This document shows positions 20,135 to 29,984 of a stretch of 64,000 nt of DNA, in pieces. A model generated the notes under the pieces. The model saw only the letters and a program-made list of their open reading frames with translations, searched no databases and was not told the origin of the DNA. Numbering within the stretch: the first letter of the stretch is position 1; each line of letters starts with the position of its first letter. Made by a program: the position numbers and the translations under genes. The stretch spans positions 248,001 to 312,000 of the forward strand of contig JAHDYR010000069.1 in the NCBI GenBank assembly GCA_019828565.1, given 5' to 3'. The DNA comes from Carpediemonas membranifera (lineage: Eukaryota > Fornicata).

Positions 20135-20750
20135 TCACTTCTTCAAGTACTCTTCCCAGGACATAGTATACCTAGAGCTCTGGTACCTCACCGTCTCGAT
20201 CTTCGCGAGCAGGGCATCCCACGCCTCTGTGCCAGGGGTGAGCGGGGCTCGGTACCCAGCCTTGCGGATGAGGTGCTGGAGCGTGGTTTCCCTGTCCCAA
20301 CCCTGCTCGAAAGCTACTTCCTGTGTGAGAAACTGTGCTGAGGAGACAAACGGGGAGGAAAACTGCACTGTAGCCGTCCCACTTGATGATGATGCCGTGG
20401 GTGCCCACCGCCCAGTCAAGCGGGTTCTCGCACTTCTCATACTTCACGAGAAGAGAGACGCAGACCTCGAGGCTCGGAAGTTCGCTTGGGGTGATGGGGT
20501 TGAAGCGATGGTCCTGAGTGCCGGCGATAACTGCATACTGCGGGATTCCATCCTTGATGGAGAGGCCTGAGAGATTCCCAATGCAACCACGGAGATCGCT
20601 GCGGCCGTCGACGAGCTTATGCCATGTGACGAACAGAGGACACGTGTGGTCTTCGTAGTTCTGCCGAATTGGGATCTTTTTCTCAACGGCGGAACGGAGG
20701 GCATCAAATGCGGTGATGCAATGATTTTCGTTTGCTGCAATGTCGGCCAT
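20135..20750 (-). CDS. AMMECR1: AMMECR1-domain protein (one 31-nt intron)
   Basis: Exon 1 is 20750-20352 and exon 2 is 20320-20135, giving a 194-residue product that is almost entirely the AMMECR1 domain. The diagnostic motif LRGCIGNLSG is present, followed by ITPSELPSLEVCVSLL, a GTHGIIIKW strand and, only after splicing, FLPEVAFEQGWD. The last exon gives LIRKAGYRAPL and ends SSRYTMSWEEYLKK, both typical of the family's C-terminus. Without splicing the frame runs into unrelated sequence, so the intron is needed. AMMECR1 is a conserved protein of unknown biochemical activity found in archaea, bacteria and eukaryotes; a nucleic-acid-related role has been proposed. The start ATG at 20750 gives the expected family length. 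Confidence 0.9.
20321..20351 (-). other. spliceosomal intron in AMMECR1 gene
   Basis: The 31-nt intron starts GTTTGT and ends TCTCACACAG. Its removal joins FLP to EVAFEQGWD in frame and restores the conserved AMMECR1 core. Confidence 0.88.
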
Positions 20751-20907
20751 GTGTTTGCTACAGATGACATGACATAAAATGCACCGCTAATTACACTCAG
20801 CTACGGGCAGTAGCAGGCTATTTGGGCACTCTCCGCAGTCAGACATGCTCTGGCAAGACACAGTAGACCGTATCATTTTTTCGGGAAAAAACTCGCGAGA
20901 ACTATCA

Positions 20908-22338
20908 ATGGCCGCACAGCTGGGAACGCAGGGCCCCTCAGAGAACAACCCTGCTTTCAACATACCAGACTATAGCATGGGACCTCCAGAATCCGATGAG
21001 GAGGAACCAGGAGTTCTTTCTTTGCACGAATTGGACCGAGCATCGCCACCTCAGTCGGTTGCTGGGTTCTCCTCAACGATGCCGCGTGATATTGCACGTT
21101 CATACATGACTAGAGCTACTCCCGACGACATCTCCTCCAAGATGTACTTCAAGACGCTTGATACCGAAAACCGGTTGTTACGGACGCAGCTGGGACGGTA
21201 CAGGAGCGTTGAGGGCGAGTACCACCAGCAGCTAGAGGCAGAGAAGACCGCTCATGCACAGACCAAGCGGGAATACGAGGCGAAACACACCCGCGCCGTG
21301 CGTACTCTCGAGCGGCGTGTTCAAGAGTCGGAGAGCGCCGCTTCAACACGGATCGCAGAGCTTGAGGCTGAGGTGAGTCGTCTGAACGAAGCACTGGCAG
21401 AGCAGCGGGACCAGAGGGGCCAGACTGAGGCCTCGCTCCAGACAAACGCCTCGACGATCTCCGACTGCACCAAGCTGGCTCTCGCCCTGACTGACGGCGT
21501 GCGTGCACTCCAGCGCGAGACCCTGCCCTCCTTCAACCCAGCCAGCGTCAACCCCGCCCCGCTCGTCGAGTTGGCCGACTCATCATCCGACTCTGACTTT
21601 GCCCGAGTCATGGTGAATCTGTCACAGTCGCTGGGTCTGCTGAAGCTGACTGTTGAGACGAAGATCAAGACGGGGGTTATTATCCGGGATCAGATTCGGG
21701 AAGATTTGAAGACTGCTCAAAAGGCGGAGACTTCTGTCAGGGCGGAGCTCACTTCTGCCAAGGAGAAGACAGTCGCATTGTGTGCGAAACACGACGCAGA
21801 CAAGCGGCAGTTTCAGACCGAATTTGAGCAGCTTACGCGTCTTTACGAGCGGGATCGGGTTGCGATGGCCAAGGAGCTGAGGAAAGCGACAGAGGAGCTT
21901 GAAGCAGCAACAGCAGCAAAGGACGATGCCGTACGCGATGCAAACGAGGCTATGGCCAAGACTGAGCGGGTCAAGTCCGAGATGGAAGCTCTCACAGTCT
22001 CCCACGAGGGCGACAGCGGCGCCAGGGCCCGTCTACTGGCCGAGCTAGATTCCACGCGTGCCCAGAGAGACAAGCTACAGCTAGAGATCAACGGCCTGAA
22101 ATCTTCCCAGAAGTATTCGCACACCGGCAGCCGCGGGCTCGAAGACATGGTCGACCGGCTCAATAGACAGGTGACTACGCTGACAGAAGACAATGCGAGG
22201 CTGGCCGAGGCTGCCAAGGGGCTCAGGCTCGCTAGGCGGCGGGAGGCGAGTGCGAGGTCCTCGGGGGCGTTTATGTGCCGCGGAGACGAGGACGAGATGG
22301 CCGCGAGGATGCTGACCGAGACTCTCAGGAGCCGCTAA
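20908..22338 (+). CDS. long coiled-coil protein
   Basis: The protein has 476 residues from the ATG at 20908; an in-frame ATG at 20845 would add 21 residues. After an acidic, Pro/Ser-rich N-terminus (about 1-80), two long heptad-repeat regions (about 85-190 and 250-430) are rich in Glu, Lys, Arg, Ala and Leu, with a short Ser/Asp-rich break between them. This is the layout of a parallel coiled-coil structural or tethering protein. The acidic C-terminal tail ends in DEDEMAARMLTETLRSR. No family-specific motif is recognised. Cytoskeletal, centrosomal or golgin-like roles are all possible. An AATAAA follows 21 nt after the stop. Confidence 0.65.
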   Translation: MAAQLGTQGPSENNPAFNIPDYSMGPPESDEEEPGVLSLHELDRASPPQSVAGFSSTMPRDIARSYMTRATPDDISSKMYFKTLDTENRLLRTQLGRYRSVEGEYHQQLEAEKTAHAQTKREYEAKHTRAVRTLERRVQESESAASTRIAELEAEVSRLNEALAEQRDQRGQTEASLQTNASTISDCTKLALALTDGVRALQRETLPSFNPASVNPAPLVELADSSSDSDFARVMVNLSQSLGLLKLTVETKIKTGVIIRDQIREDLKTAQKAETSVRAELTSAKEKTVALCAKHDADKRQFQTEFEQLTRLYERDRVAMAKELRKATEELEAATAAKDDAVRDANEAMAKTERVKSEMEALTVSHEGDSGARARLLAELDSTRAQRDKLQLEINGLKSSQKYSHTGSRGLEDMVDRLNRQVTTLTEDNARLAEAAKGLRLARRREASARSSGAFMCRGDEDEMAARMLTETLRSR

Positions 22339-22358
22339 TGTAACATGTAACATACTGT

Positions 22359-22364
22359 AATAAA
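22359..22364 (+). terminator. polyadenylation-signal-like AATAAA
   Basis: The hexamer lies 21 nt after the stop of the coiled-coil gene, in a short AT-rich stretch between convergent genes. Confidence 0.35.
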
Positions 22365-22449
22365 CCATTCTTTCCCTGGCTGAGACCCTGCCCGTGATCA
22401 TAAACTTTACTGCCTTCCTCGGTTCTCTTCCTGACTTCTGTCCAATAAC

Positions 22450-23706
22450 TTATTGATACGGGAGAAAAACGTGCTGGCCGCCCGGCATGGCCTGGATTAC
22501 GCCCTCCGCCGTCGGGTAACAGAGCAGTCCTGTTTGGGGATGGATGAAGGGGAAGCCGACCGGGGCGACTTGGGTCACCCTTCCCTGGGGAGGCATCGGT
22601 GCGGCTGTGGCTTGGGTGAAAACAGAGGGCACGACGCTGTCCTTCTCGTCCTCCTCCTCGAAGATCTCTGAGGGAATAGCAGACAGGATGGCGTGGGGCG
22701 AGGGGACGTTGGCCTCGGCAACGGACGCAACAGAGGTGGACCTAGACCTGCCGTCGGCCGGTGTGGTCGCTGCCGACCAGCCGAGGTGGCCCAGAGGGAG
22801 CTGGGGAGACATAGCAGGCATTACCTGGGGCACGAGCGTCGCGTACTGTATGTGGGGCGACTGCTGGGGCCTTGTGTGTTGCTGGAAGCGGTTCCATATC
22901 GTGTTCCCCAGGTGACGGGCGAGCTGGGCCTTTGAGTGCTCGAGGGCAACGTCGTAGTGCTCGACTGGACCGTCGAGCTGGGCGAGTCGGATTATCTTGC
23001 TGACAAACTTGTGGTTTTTGTTGGGAGTGGAAGGCTCAAACACCTCTGGGTCTCCAGACCTGCTCGATGACCGGAAGATGTGGATAGGGAGGCCGTAGCA
23101 GTCGAGCGCTGCCTGTAGGAACAGCAGACGGACCACAGGAGCTGTGTGGACAGGGTCCCGAAGCATGCTGACGTATTCCCGAAGCGTTCCCGGCATCTGG
23201 AAGTACGCGTTGACAAGAGTCGAGGCCTCGAGGTACAGAGGCTCGTACGTGGCTTCGTTAGCTGAGATTTGGGCGAGCAACTCGGTCTTGACCAGGCGGT
23301 GGGCGCATTGGGAGCCGTACACTGCTTCGGCGACGGCCCTGTAGAAAGAGGAGAAGTTCGGCTGGGTGTATCTGCGCCAGAACCCGATCCTTTCGAAGAG
23401 GCTGTCCAGTTTCCGGCCCTCTGTCTTGATAAACTGGGGGGAGACGCGTGATGAGCTTCTGTGCTGGCGTCCGCCGGCGCGAATAGCGTATGTACCAATC
23501 TCAGCGCGTTCTGCAGACAGAGATGTGTGGTTAGCGGATCCGTTTGCGCCATTCTGCTGCCGTTGCTGTTGTTCGGCAATGAAAGCCTCAGAAATTGAAC
23601 GTATTGCGTTGCCCCGTTGTTGCTGTTGATCAGCCAAGTATGCTTCATTGATCATTAGAGACGGTTCTGCGCCGGATCCATTTGTATTAGCAGGGCCAGT
23701 TTGCAT
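22450..23706 (-). CDS. OTU-fold protein with replaced catalytic residues (pseudo-deubiquitinase)
   Basis: The protein has 418 residues from the ATG at 23706. Residues 100-255 follow the OTU cysteine-protease pattern of the OTUD4/ALG13 type. They include LDSLFERIGFWRRY, then FYRAVAEAVYG aligning with the catalytic helix, a middle segment LLFLQAALDCYGLPIHIF, and a closing HYDVAL containing the family His (250). The Asp-x2-Cys that should precede the helix reads Asn117 and Ser120, so both nucleophile and oxyanion-side Asp are changed. Loss of protease activity with kept ubiquitin-like binding is inferred. The N-terminus has two related Gln-rich repeats (EAYLADQQQQ, EAFIAEQQQ). The C-terminus is a low-complexity Pro/Gln/Ser tail of about 150 residues. 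The fold assignment rests on motif order. Confidence 0.6.
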   Translation of the reverse strand: MQTGPANTNGSGAEPSLMINEAYLADQQQQRGNAIRSISEAFIAEQQQRQQNGANGSANHTSLSAERAEIGTYAIRAGGRQHRSSSRVSPQFIKTEGRKLDSLFERIGFWRRYTQPNFSSFYRAVAEAVYGSQCAHRLVKTELLAQISANEATYEPLYLEASTLVNAYFQMPGTLREYVSMLRDPVHTAPVVRLLFLQAALDCYGLPIHIFRSSSRSGDPEVFEPSTPNKNHKFVSKIIRLAQLDGPVEHYDVALEHSKAQLARHLGNTIWNRFQQHTRPQQSPHIQYATLVPQVMPAMSPQLPLGHLGWSAATTPADGRSRSTSVASVAEANVPSPHAILSAIPSEIFEEEDEKDSVVPSVFTQATAAPMPPQGRVTQVAPVGFPFIHPQTGLLCYPTAEGVIQAMPGGQHVFLPYQ

Positions 23707-23858
23707 TAAGGTTTAACGGTTCGTTTTGCCATAGACTGCTCGGCAGGCCAGAACGAAAACCCAGCCGCCACGGGCCAGGCTATCATGAATATACCGACCC
23801 AACCTATGGCAAAGCGTCTGATCTTCCAATATATTCCATTTTTTCGATCCGATAACGG

Positions 23859-24056
23859 CTAAGCTGCTAATCTGGGGATGCATTTGAATGAGTCACCCCC
23901 GGTGTGCAAGAGGTCGGAAACGAAGGATTTCGGTACATTAGCCTCTAAACTTGCCTGGGATGCATGGTTGCTCGATATGCGATGGTTAAACGCATTGGAA
24001 ATGAGCTTTCGTATCTCTGGCGGCAGTGAAAGGTATGAATTTTGATCAGCCTGCAT
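23859..24056 (-). CDS. possible small protein or exon, family unknown
   Basis: A 65-codon frame from the ATG at 24056 encodes a helical-looking segment (LSLPPEIRKLISNAFNHR). The frame is also open upstream without an ATG (RVRKVVVSRHLAPCRL), so it may be the last exon of a gene whose first exon is not recognised. It sits in the 490-bp gap between the divergent pseudo-OTU and propeller-like genes, where it could equally be chance. No homologue is recognised. Confidence 0.22.
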   Translation of the reverse strand: MQADQNSYLSLPPEIRKLISNAFNHRISSNHASQASLEANVPKSFVSDLLHTGGDSFKCIPRLAA

Positions 24057-24194
24057 CAAACGACAGGGTGCAAGATGCCGACTCACCACTACCTTACGAA
24101 CCCGTGATGAGATCAGACGATCCTTGATCTCGCCTCAATCTGCTGATGCAGTGAGTGTCGAAACGCGCTGTGAACACAAACCTCGCCGCCACGC

Positions 24195-26957
24195 ATGAAT
24201 GAGCTGTCTTTACAGCTTGAAGCAGTCAATACGATGTTCTTTCCCACTTGTGTTCATGCCGGGCCCGAGTTTGTGGCCATAGGCACGAGAAAAGGCAAAT
24301 GCATCGTCTTCTCACGAGCAACGCAAAGAATACACTCAATATTCACCGCAAAGAAGGTGTTTGGCCCAGTTGAGTTCATCGCTGTGTGCGATTATGCCAT
24401 ATTCTTTGTCGTCGACAGGCGGATTGTCGGTTTCTCCCTCGCTGACGGCCTTAGTCTATTCGACATCTGTCTCGACACAGTAGCAGATGCATCCCCAATC
24501 CGCGCCTGGCACCAAACTGGCCACCACGTCGTTGCCGCTACAGATGGGTCCATTCTTCACATCACTAGAGAAGGACCCGCACTGTTGTCGGCGACAGAGG
24601 CCGTCGTTGTTGGCTTCACCCACAGAGATGAACCGGTGAAGTCCACGGACTCCTTTACACCAGAGTTATCCCCTCATCAGGCTTGGCCCATCGTGGACGG
24701 GCTGGTTGGCAGAAGCGGGGCGACTGTCATGGTGGTCGAAGGGACGGGTAGACGCATTGTGACAGGCAGGATGGTTGTCAATGAACCGATTCTCACAGTA
24801 TATCGAGATCCTGGCGGTCGTATCTTTGTTCGAACCCGCAGTAAGAGATATTGCCTTACTTCTCAGGCTGTGGAGGATGCACCAACTGCCATCGTTGCTT
24901 GCTATTGTGGATCAGAGCTGACGGTCACACCAAGTCAGATTTCAATAGGATCTCATATCTTTTCGAATCTTCCCGATTTATGGGGGCTACCAGGTCAATC
25001 ACCAGCCCTTGCGGTCGGGCCACACTTCGACATTGTCACTGCGTACGTTTCTGACGGTGCAGCAATCATTACAGGCGCTACTGGTGGTACAACAATCTCA
25101 TTAGAGGGGGCGGCGCTCGTTGCCATGCACATTTCTGATGACAACCTCATCGTTGCGGTCGCATCTGACTCAATCGTGACTCTGAATCTGATAGCACCAG
25201 ATTGGCGCATCACGGAGCTTTCATCCATCTCTCTTCCCAGCCTGCCCGATCGCCTAGCTCTCTCCGAGGACGCCACGGTCGGCATGACTGCCTTGTGCTA
25301 CGAGACCAAGGGCATTCTCTCCATCGTCCTCGTCTCTTTCGGTAACCCGAGTCCCGTCTTCCAAGTGTTCACCGGACCCATAGCGTCCACTGTCTTTGGA
25401 GCGCCAGGATTGGTCGTCCAGCAGGGGAGCGCCACCGACCTCTTCACTGGCACGAGAAGTCCGTTCACTGCGATGAAACAGACGCAGGCAACAAGCACAG
25501 CGTCCCCAATGACCATGGCCGGCCACGTACTACGTCTTGAGATCCATGCAATGGCACTTCACATGGCAATGAAAAATCAAGGGCTCGCCTCAATCTTAAC
25601 TGAAGCCCTCACTGGTGTCGGCCCCTCCACCCTCGGCGTCCGCATCCCCTCGGAGCACGGCGCCCTCACACTATCCCCAGACGCCACAAGTCGATGTGCA
25701 GTTTATGGCACAGGACCATCAGCGGCGGTTACAATGATAGAGTATACCGCGAGGGCTCTAGGATGCTGGGGATCACGGGAGACCCGACCTTCCCGCACCG
25801 CCCTTCTCCTCGCCCAAGCCATGGCCCGGGCCCACAAGCTCCCCGCCCTGCCTGGGAACTCTCGGACGAACCCCTTGGGCACTGCTGGTGCTAAGATGCT
25901 TTCAGCCACGCCTGTGGACGCTACAGTGGTCTCCACACTCAGTGAGCAGCTTCCAAACCAGGTGGACTCCCGCCACACTGCTTTCACCTGCAACGAGCCG
26001 ATGCTTCAGCAGGACGGGACCCTAGGCCATGTCTCATGCGACCTCCGCGGCGTTCTCATGTTCCTCGGCCACGCGGCTATGGTCTGCCCCGACATACAGC
26101 TGAGCCCGAGGGCAGCAAGGCTGCTCCTTGCGCACGTTATGGCGTGGACAGCCGAAGAGGGGTTTGGCGGGAGAGGGCCCACTGCCACGCCAGAAGGGGA
26201 AGGCCGAGGCTCAGAGGCAATGCTTTCCTCCGTAGCCATGCTCTTTCTCAAGTTCATCGGCGAGTCATACGAAGACTGCGCCGAGGCCTTCAGTCATGAG
26301 GACACCACCGCTCTGGTCGACACTCTCTTGCGTGCTGTGATCGACCCTGCTAGCACCGGTAATATCGAGGAGAAGTCGGTGCAGTTTAATGCACACGCCC
26401 GCATTATCCTGCCAATGATCGCGGCAGTGACGCCAGCGCCATTCGTCGACCATCTGACAGTCCTTGCCGCTCTAGCTGCGAAGTCCTCGCATGTGAGGAT
26501 TCCTGCTGCCTTTGTTCTCAAGAGCACTCTTGTGCTTGAAGCCTTGGCCACCGTTCCAAGCTCCTCACCGCTTCCAGCGTTTGAATGCATATCCGCAGTC
26601 ATGACACTACAGGCCTCGAAGCTGCACCAGTCCCTGAACAAGTCGATTAGACGCACTGTCAAGGCAGCTCTCAACCAACCAACTGTCACGCTCAGTGCTG
26701 ACGGCAGAAGAGTCGCCGCGGCAGACTGTACACTCGCCGCAGTATGGCGCGTGACCACTGGAAAGCGCTCTCACGTCGTCCCTATCCCGGGTCTGCCCGA
26801 CATGCTCGAGCTCGCTCCGGACGGGTCTGCTCTCGCTGTTAGATGGGGCGCGCTGTCGGCCGTGTGGAAGCTGATGAGCAGAGGCCGCGTGGAGCAGGCT
26901 TGGATGGGGACGGGGGCGCCGGTCTGGTCGGGCGCGGAGTTTGTTCAACAAGTGTAG
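24195..26957 (+). CDS. large beta-propeller-like protein, possibly WDR7/rabconnectin-3-beta-like
   Basis: The protein has 920 residues from the ATG at 24195. The N-terminal 450 residues show repeating beta-strand patterns with blade-like steps (VAIGTRKGKCIVFS, VVAATDGSILHI, MHISDDNLIVAVASDSIVTL) but few classic WD dipeptides. The middle is helical. The last 80 residues return to blade-like sequence (LSADGRRVAAADCTLAAVWR, LAPDGSALAVRWGALSAVW). An N-terminal propeller, long helical middle and C-terminal blades is the layout of WDR7, which works with the V-ATPase regulator complex. The similarity is structural rather than motif-based, so other propeller scaffolds (nucleoporin- or coat-like) are possible. 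No signal peptide or membrane span is seen. Confidence 0.55.
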   Translation: MNELSLQLEAVNTMFFPTCVHAGPEFVAIGTRKGKCIVFSRATQRIHSIFTAKKVFGPVEFIAVCDYAIFFVVDRRIVGFSLADGLSLFDICLDTVADASPIRAWHQTGHHVVAATDGSILHITREGPALLSATEAVVVGFTHRDEPVKSTDSFTPELSPHQAWPIVDGLVGRSGATVMVVEGTGRRIVTGRMVVNEPILTVYRDPGGRIFVRTRSKRYCLTSQAVEDAPTAIVACYCGSELTVTPSQISIGSHIFSNLPDLWGLPGQSPALAVGPHFDIVTAYVSDGAAIITGATGGTTISLEGAALVAMHISDDNLIVAVASDSIVTLNLIAPDWRITELSSISLPSLPDRLALSEDATVGMTALCYETKGILSIVLVSFGNPSPVFQVFTGPIASTVFGAPGLVVQQGSATDLFTGTRSPFTAMKQTQATSTASPMTMAGHVLRLEIHAMALHMAMKNQGLASILTEALTGVGPSTLGVRIPSEHGALTLSPDATSRCAVYGTGPSAAVTMIEYTARALGCWGSRETRPSRTALLLAQAMARAHKLPALPGNSRTNPLGTAGAKMLSATPVDATVVSTLSEQLPNQVDSRHTAFTCNEPMLQQDGTLGHVSCDLRGVLMFLGHAAMVCPDIQLSPRAARLLLAHVMAWTAEEGFGGRGPTATPEGEGRGSEAMLSSVAMLFLKFIGESYEDCAEAFSHEDTTALVDTLLRAVIDPASTGNIEEKSVQFNAHARIILPMIAAVTPAPFVDHLTVLAALAAKSSHVRIPAAFVLKSTLVLEALATVPSSSPLPAFECISAVMTLQASKLHQSLNKSIRRTVKAALNQPTVTLSADGRRVAAADCTLAAVWRVTTGKRSHVVPIPGLPDMLELAPDGSALAVRWGALSAVWKLMSRGRVEQAWMGTGAPVWSGAEFVQQV

Positions 26958-27013
26958 GGCGAGTTTTTTATTATTTTATTAATATCAGCGTATAAAAACG
27001 TGTGGGAGATTAA

Positions 27014-28675
27014 TTAACTTTGTGTTGTGTTGTGTGTGTTGATATACTGGACTGGGAAGACAGCTTCCATGTCAGCCTCGCATATCACCGTATCAAGCTG
27101 CACGGCCCGCTCATCTCGGTGCATTCTGAACCAATCGCCGAGATCACTGTGGAAGAACACAAGATCGTCGTCGTATCCATATCCGATCTTATCAATCTCG
27201 AAATCGAATTCCATCCTGCTATAATTAAAGCTTCCGTGAACCCAGGTCGAGTGCCCTTCGCTGACCCACAGTAAGTCATTAACATGAGCTGACAGACGCT
27301 TGACGGGGCAAGGGAAGGTGAGAGCAGTTGCTGTGGTACACGAGTCGCCTCGGCTAGACCCTGGAAGCAGGGCGCTTGAGGCGATGTGCTCTGGGACCAA
27401 GCCTGAGAAGAGGAACGTGGAACCGCTTTGAAAGATGGTACACAGCCCTGTTGTCACGACTTGGTCGATACGGAATGGAGCCTCGACAAAATCTGTCGGG
27501 AGTCTGTCGTTCTGGCTGCTGATACTGTTCGTATGCCCGAGTCCCAGCTGACCATGCGTGTTTGAACCGGAAATCATCTGCCGATCGCCCATTGATAAGA
27601 CGGTCAGGTTTGGGAAAGATAGGATGTTGTCGTAAGGGACAAATGACTTAGGCAAGTCGACCCAGAACAGTGTGAGCGGAAATGACCTAAAAATGCCAAA
27701 GAATGCGAGGGAGAGTGTGTCGGAGTTTCTCCCGACAACGAGCCCGACCGGCGTGAGTATAAACAAGTATGCCCCAAACTTCACCCAGACCACCAGCTTA
27801 TGCTTCTCCCATGGCCCTAGGCCCTTTTCATACGCTGCAACGTCTGGGCATTTGTCGAGCGACACCCTTCTGGGTCGAGACAGAACATACTCAATGTCGA
27901 GCTCCGGCATGACCATAAAGGCTGGAATATCGTCCAACGAATAGACGCCCTTGGCTGTGACAATGACGTTGTGACTGATGCCGTCGGAGTGCACGTCTAC
28001 AATCGGGGGCACTCGTACCCTAATCATCTTAGCGTCTGCATCCAGGTCGGGTCCGATCTCCTTGTAGAACATGCGGCCGGCATACGTCATGCGTATGGTG
28101 AAAGCATGCAAGTTTGTGGTGTAGATGCAGGCTGTTTCATCCTGGTCCTTCTCGGCCACGTGCTGCGTGAAGAAAAACTTCTTGCATAAAAACCAGTGTT
28201 CTCTGGCGCCAGGAAGGAAGTACTTGCCGCTATTGAGGCGCTGTCTCGTCATTCTGGCAGACGATGGAGGGATTGCCAACCGGGGATTCGCCCCCGCTTC
28301 CATTAATAAGGCCCAGATCGTGCCCTGGAGCAGGGTGTAGACCGTCTCTGGAAGCTGCTCGTCTGCTTTGAGTGGGATGTTCATGCTCAGCTGCGGGCCG
28401 GCAGATAGGACGTCAACAACCTTGTCGAGGAGATCCTGTGCTTCGGGTCGCAGCGATGGAACTGCGTCGAGCATCTCGCTCAGGCTCTCGGCTGTTGATA
28501 ACATATCTAATTCTGCTGATGCTTCCGCTGTTGGTTTCTTAGGCATATTGCGCCCGAAATGGAGGAAGTACGTCTTTGCGATTAAAGACGGGATGTCTCC
28601 GGGCATTTCATCCGAGACACGCAATGCCGCCGCATATGCTGCCATTAGGGAGGTCCGTATTTCCTTGGTCGCCAT
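27014..28675 (-). CDS. RCC1-repeat-like protein
   Basis: The 553-residue protein starts at the ATG at 28675; the longer frame begins with GTG. Residues 1 to about 150 are helical. From about 150 on the chain is beta-rich with propeller-like spacing. One clear RCC1 signature, GSNTHGQLGLGHTN, appears in the last third, and weaker blades (VTAKGVYSLDDIP, LTPVGLVVGRNSDT) precede it. RCC1-like propellers act as exchange factors or binding platforms. With only one strong repeat, the specific function cannot be named. It is convergent with the propeller-like gene, and only 56 AT-rich bases separate the two stops. Confidence 0.65.
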   Translation of the reverse strand: MATKEIRTSLMAAYAAALRVSDEMPGDIPSLIAKTYFLHFGRNMPKKPTAEASAELDMLSTAESLSEMLDAVPSLRPEAQDLLDKVVDVLSAGPQLSMNIPLKADEQLPETVYTLLQGTIWALLMEAGANPRLAIPPSSARMTRQRLNSGKYFLPGAREHWFLCKKFFFTQHVAEKDQDETACIYTTNLHAFTIRMTYAGRMFYKEIGPDLDADAKMIRVRVPPIVDVHSDGISHNVIVTAKGVYSLDDIPAFMVMPELDIEYVLSRPRRVSLDKCPDVAAYEKGLGPWEKHKLVVWVKFGAYLFILTPVGLVVGRNSDTLSLAFFGIFRSFPLTLFWVDLPKSFVPYDNILSFPNLTVLSMGDRQMISGSNTHGQLGLGHTNSISSQNDRLPTDFVEAPFRIDQVVTTGLCTIFQSGSTFLFSGLVPEHIASSALLPGSSRGDSCTTATALTFPCPVKRLSAHVNDLLWVSEGHSTWVHGSFNYSRMEFDFEIDKIGYGYDDDLVFFHSDLGDWFRMHRDERAVQLDTVICEADMEAVFPVQYINTHNTTQS

Positions 28676-28941
28676 CAAGTCCCAGGTATCTGTGGTCGTG
28701 TTGTTTGACAACGACCCAATCGACTCCAGGTGAGTCGAACAAGCAGGCACTGACCAAGTTGGAGGGGAGATCTGCTCTCCCACAGCACACGGAATGGTCT
28801 TTTAGTGCTCGTTCTCGAGGCAGGCTCGCGCATAAACTGCGAAGCTATTTTGATTCTCTCAAATTCTATTCCGGTGTTGACACGGCCAACCCAGCCATCT
28901 GGGTAGTTGGCAACTGCTTCTAGCATCTGCATCGCGATTAT

Positions 28942-29775
28942 TTACAGATACGGGGCGTTGCCCTCGTTATCGTTCCCGGAGCCGGGTGGTGCCATCGGGG
29001 GTGCATTCTGCTGTGCCTGTTGCTGTGCCTGCTGCTCAGCCTCTCTGCGCTCCCTTTCCTTCTTGTTCGCGCTCGAGGCCAGTGCCGCGCCAATCAGTCC
29101 AGCCCCGAGCCCGCCCATGTACACGCCGGGGCCGCCCACCACGATGCTGGGGCCAAAGCCGTATGTGACGACCGGAGCAGCCACTACTGGTGTGATGCCG
29201 ATGTTGATGTTAGTCCTCTTGGGCGCCTGCTGCGGCTTGGGTTTGGCTTGCTGCACCTGCTTCAGGGGTGTCTGCTGGTACGGGGAATCGGCGCTGTACT
29301 GCGCGTCCTTGTTGGTCTGGCTGTAGTGAAGAGGGTTGCTCGCATTGCTCTCCGGAGCCTTGGCCTTGGGTTGCTTTTGTTTCCTTTCACTCGAGGATTG
29401 GACCTTGGCGCCGCCCTTGCCTGGTTCCTTGTCCTTGGAGTCCTTCATAAAGTAGCGAAGTAGCATAATGAAGCCGAAAATGAGGGCGGCGATGATTGCA
29501 ATGATAACAATGACCACAACGACCATGAACAGCAGATAGAGAATGACGCCCACGACAGGAAGGAGGAAACTCGCGGCAATGATCACTAGTGTGATGAAAA
29601 GAGTGAACAGAATAGATCCGAACGTCACGAGAAGGCCTGCAATAGCGGAATCGTCCCCATATGACTCGATAGCGGCAGAATCATCGGCTTCGGCAAAAAC
29701 CACGCCAAGAACAAGTCCAACAACCACAAAACTGAGCAAGAAACGGGTTGAGGAGGCAGCGGTGTGCCAATTCAT
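28942..29775 (-). CDS. membrane protein with signal peptide, two spans and low-complexity tail
   Basis: The 277-residue protein starts at the ATG at 29775. It has an N-terminal signal sequence (FLLSFVVVGLVLGVVFAEA), a short acidic lumenal or extracellular segment, then a long, strongly hydrophobic stretch at about 45-110 able to form two or three spans. The cytoplasmic part is Lys/Gln/Pro-rich, contains a Gly/Val-rich patch (VVGGPGVYMGGLGAGLIGAA), and ends in a Gln/Pro-rich tail. No known family is recognised. It is one of four neighbouring same-strand genes for predicted membrane proteins. Confidence 0.6.
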   Translation of the reverse strand: MNWHTAASSTRFLLSFVVVGLVLGVVFAEADDSAAIESYGDDSAIAGLLVTFGSILFTLFITLVIIAASFLLPVVGVILYLLFMVVVVIVIIAIIAALIFGFIMLLRYFMKDSKDKEPGKGGAKVQSSSERKQKQPKAKAPESNASNPLHYSQTNKDAQYSADSPYQQTPLKQVQQAKPKPQQAPKRTNINIGITPVVAAPVVTYGFGPSIVVGGPGVYMGGLGAGLIGAALASSANKKERERREAEQQAQQQAQQNAPPMAPPGSGNDNEGNAPYL

Positions 29776-29984
29776 CGGTGGATCCAAAATGAACCTCCCT
29801 TAAAGTGCACCATCTCAATCTCCCAGGGTGATCCATCTGGGAAGCAAACAGCCACGATCAACGCCACTCAAGCCTCTCCTTACCCTGGAGAGCACAGAAA
29901 ACGTCGGCTTGGCTCTTGGCAGCAGGTTTAAGCACGGACAATCTCACCAGCTCTGGCCCTATCCAACAGCACGCCAGCCAAGCT

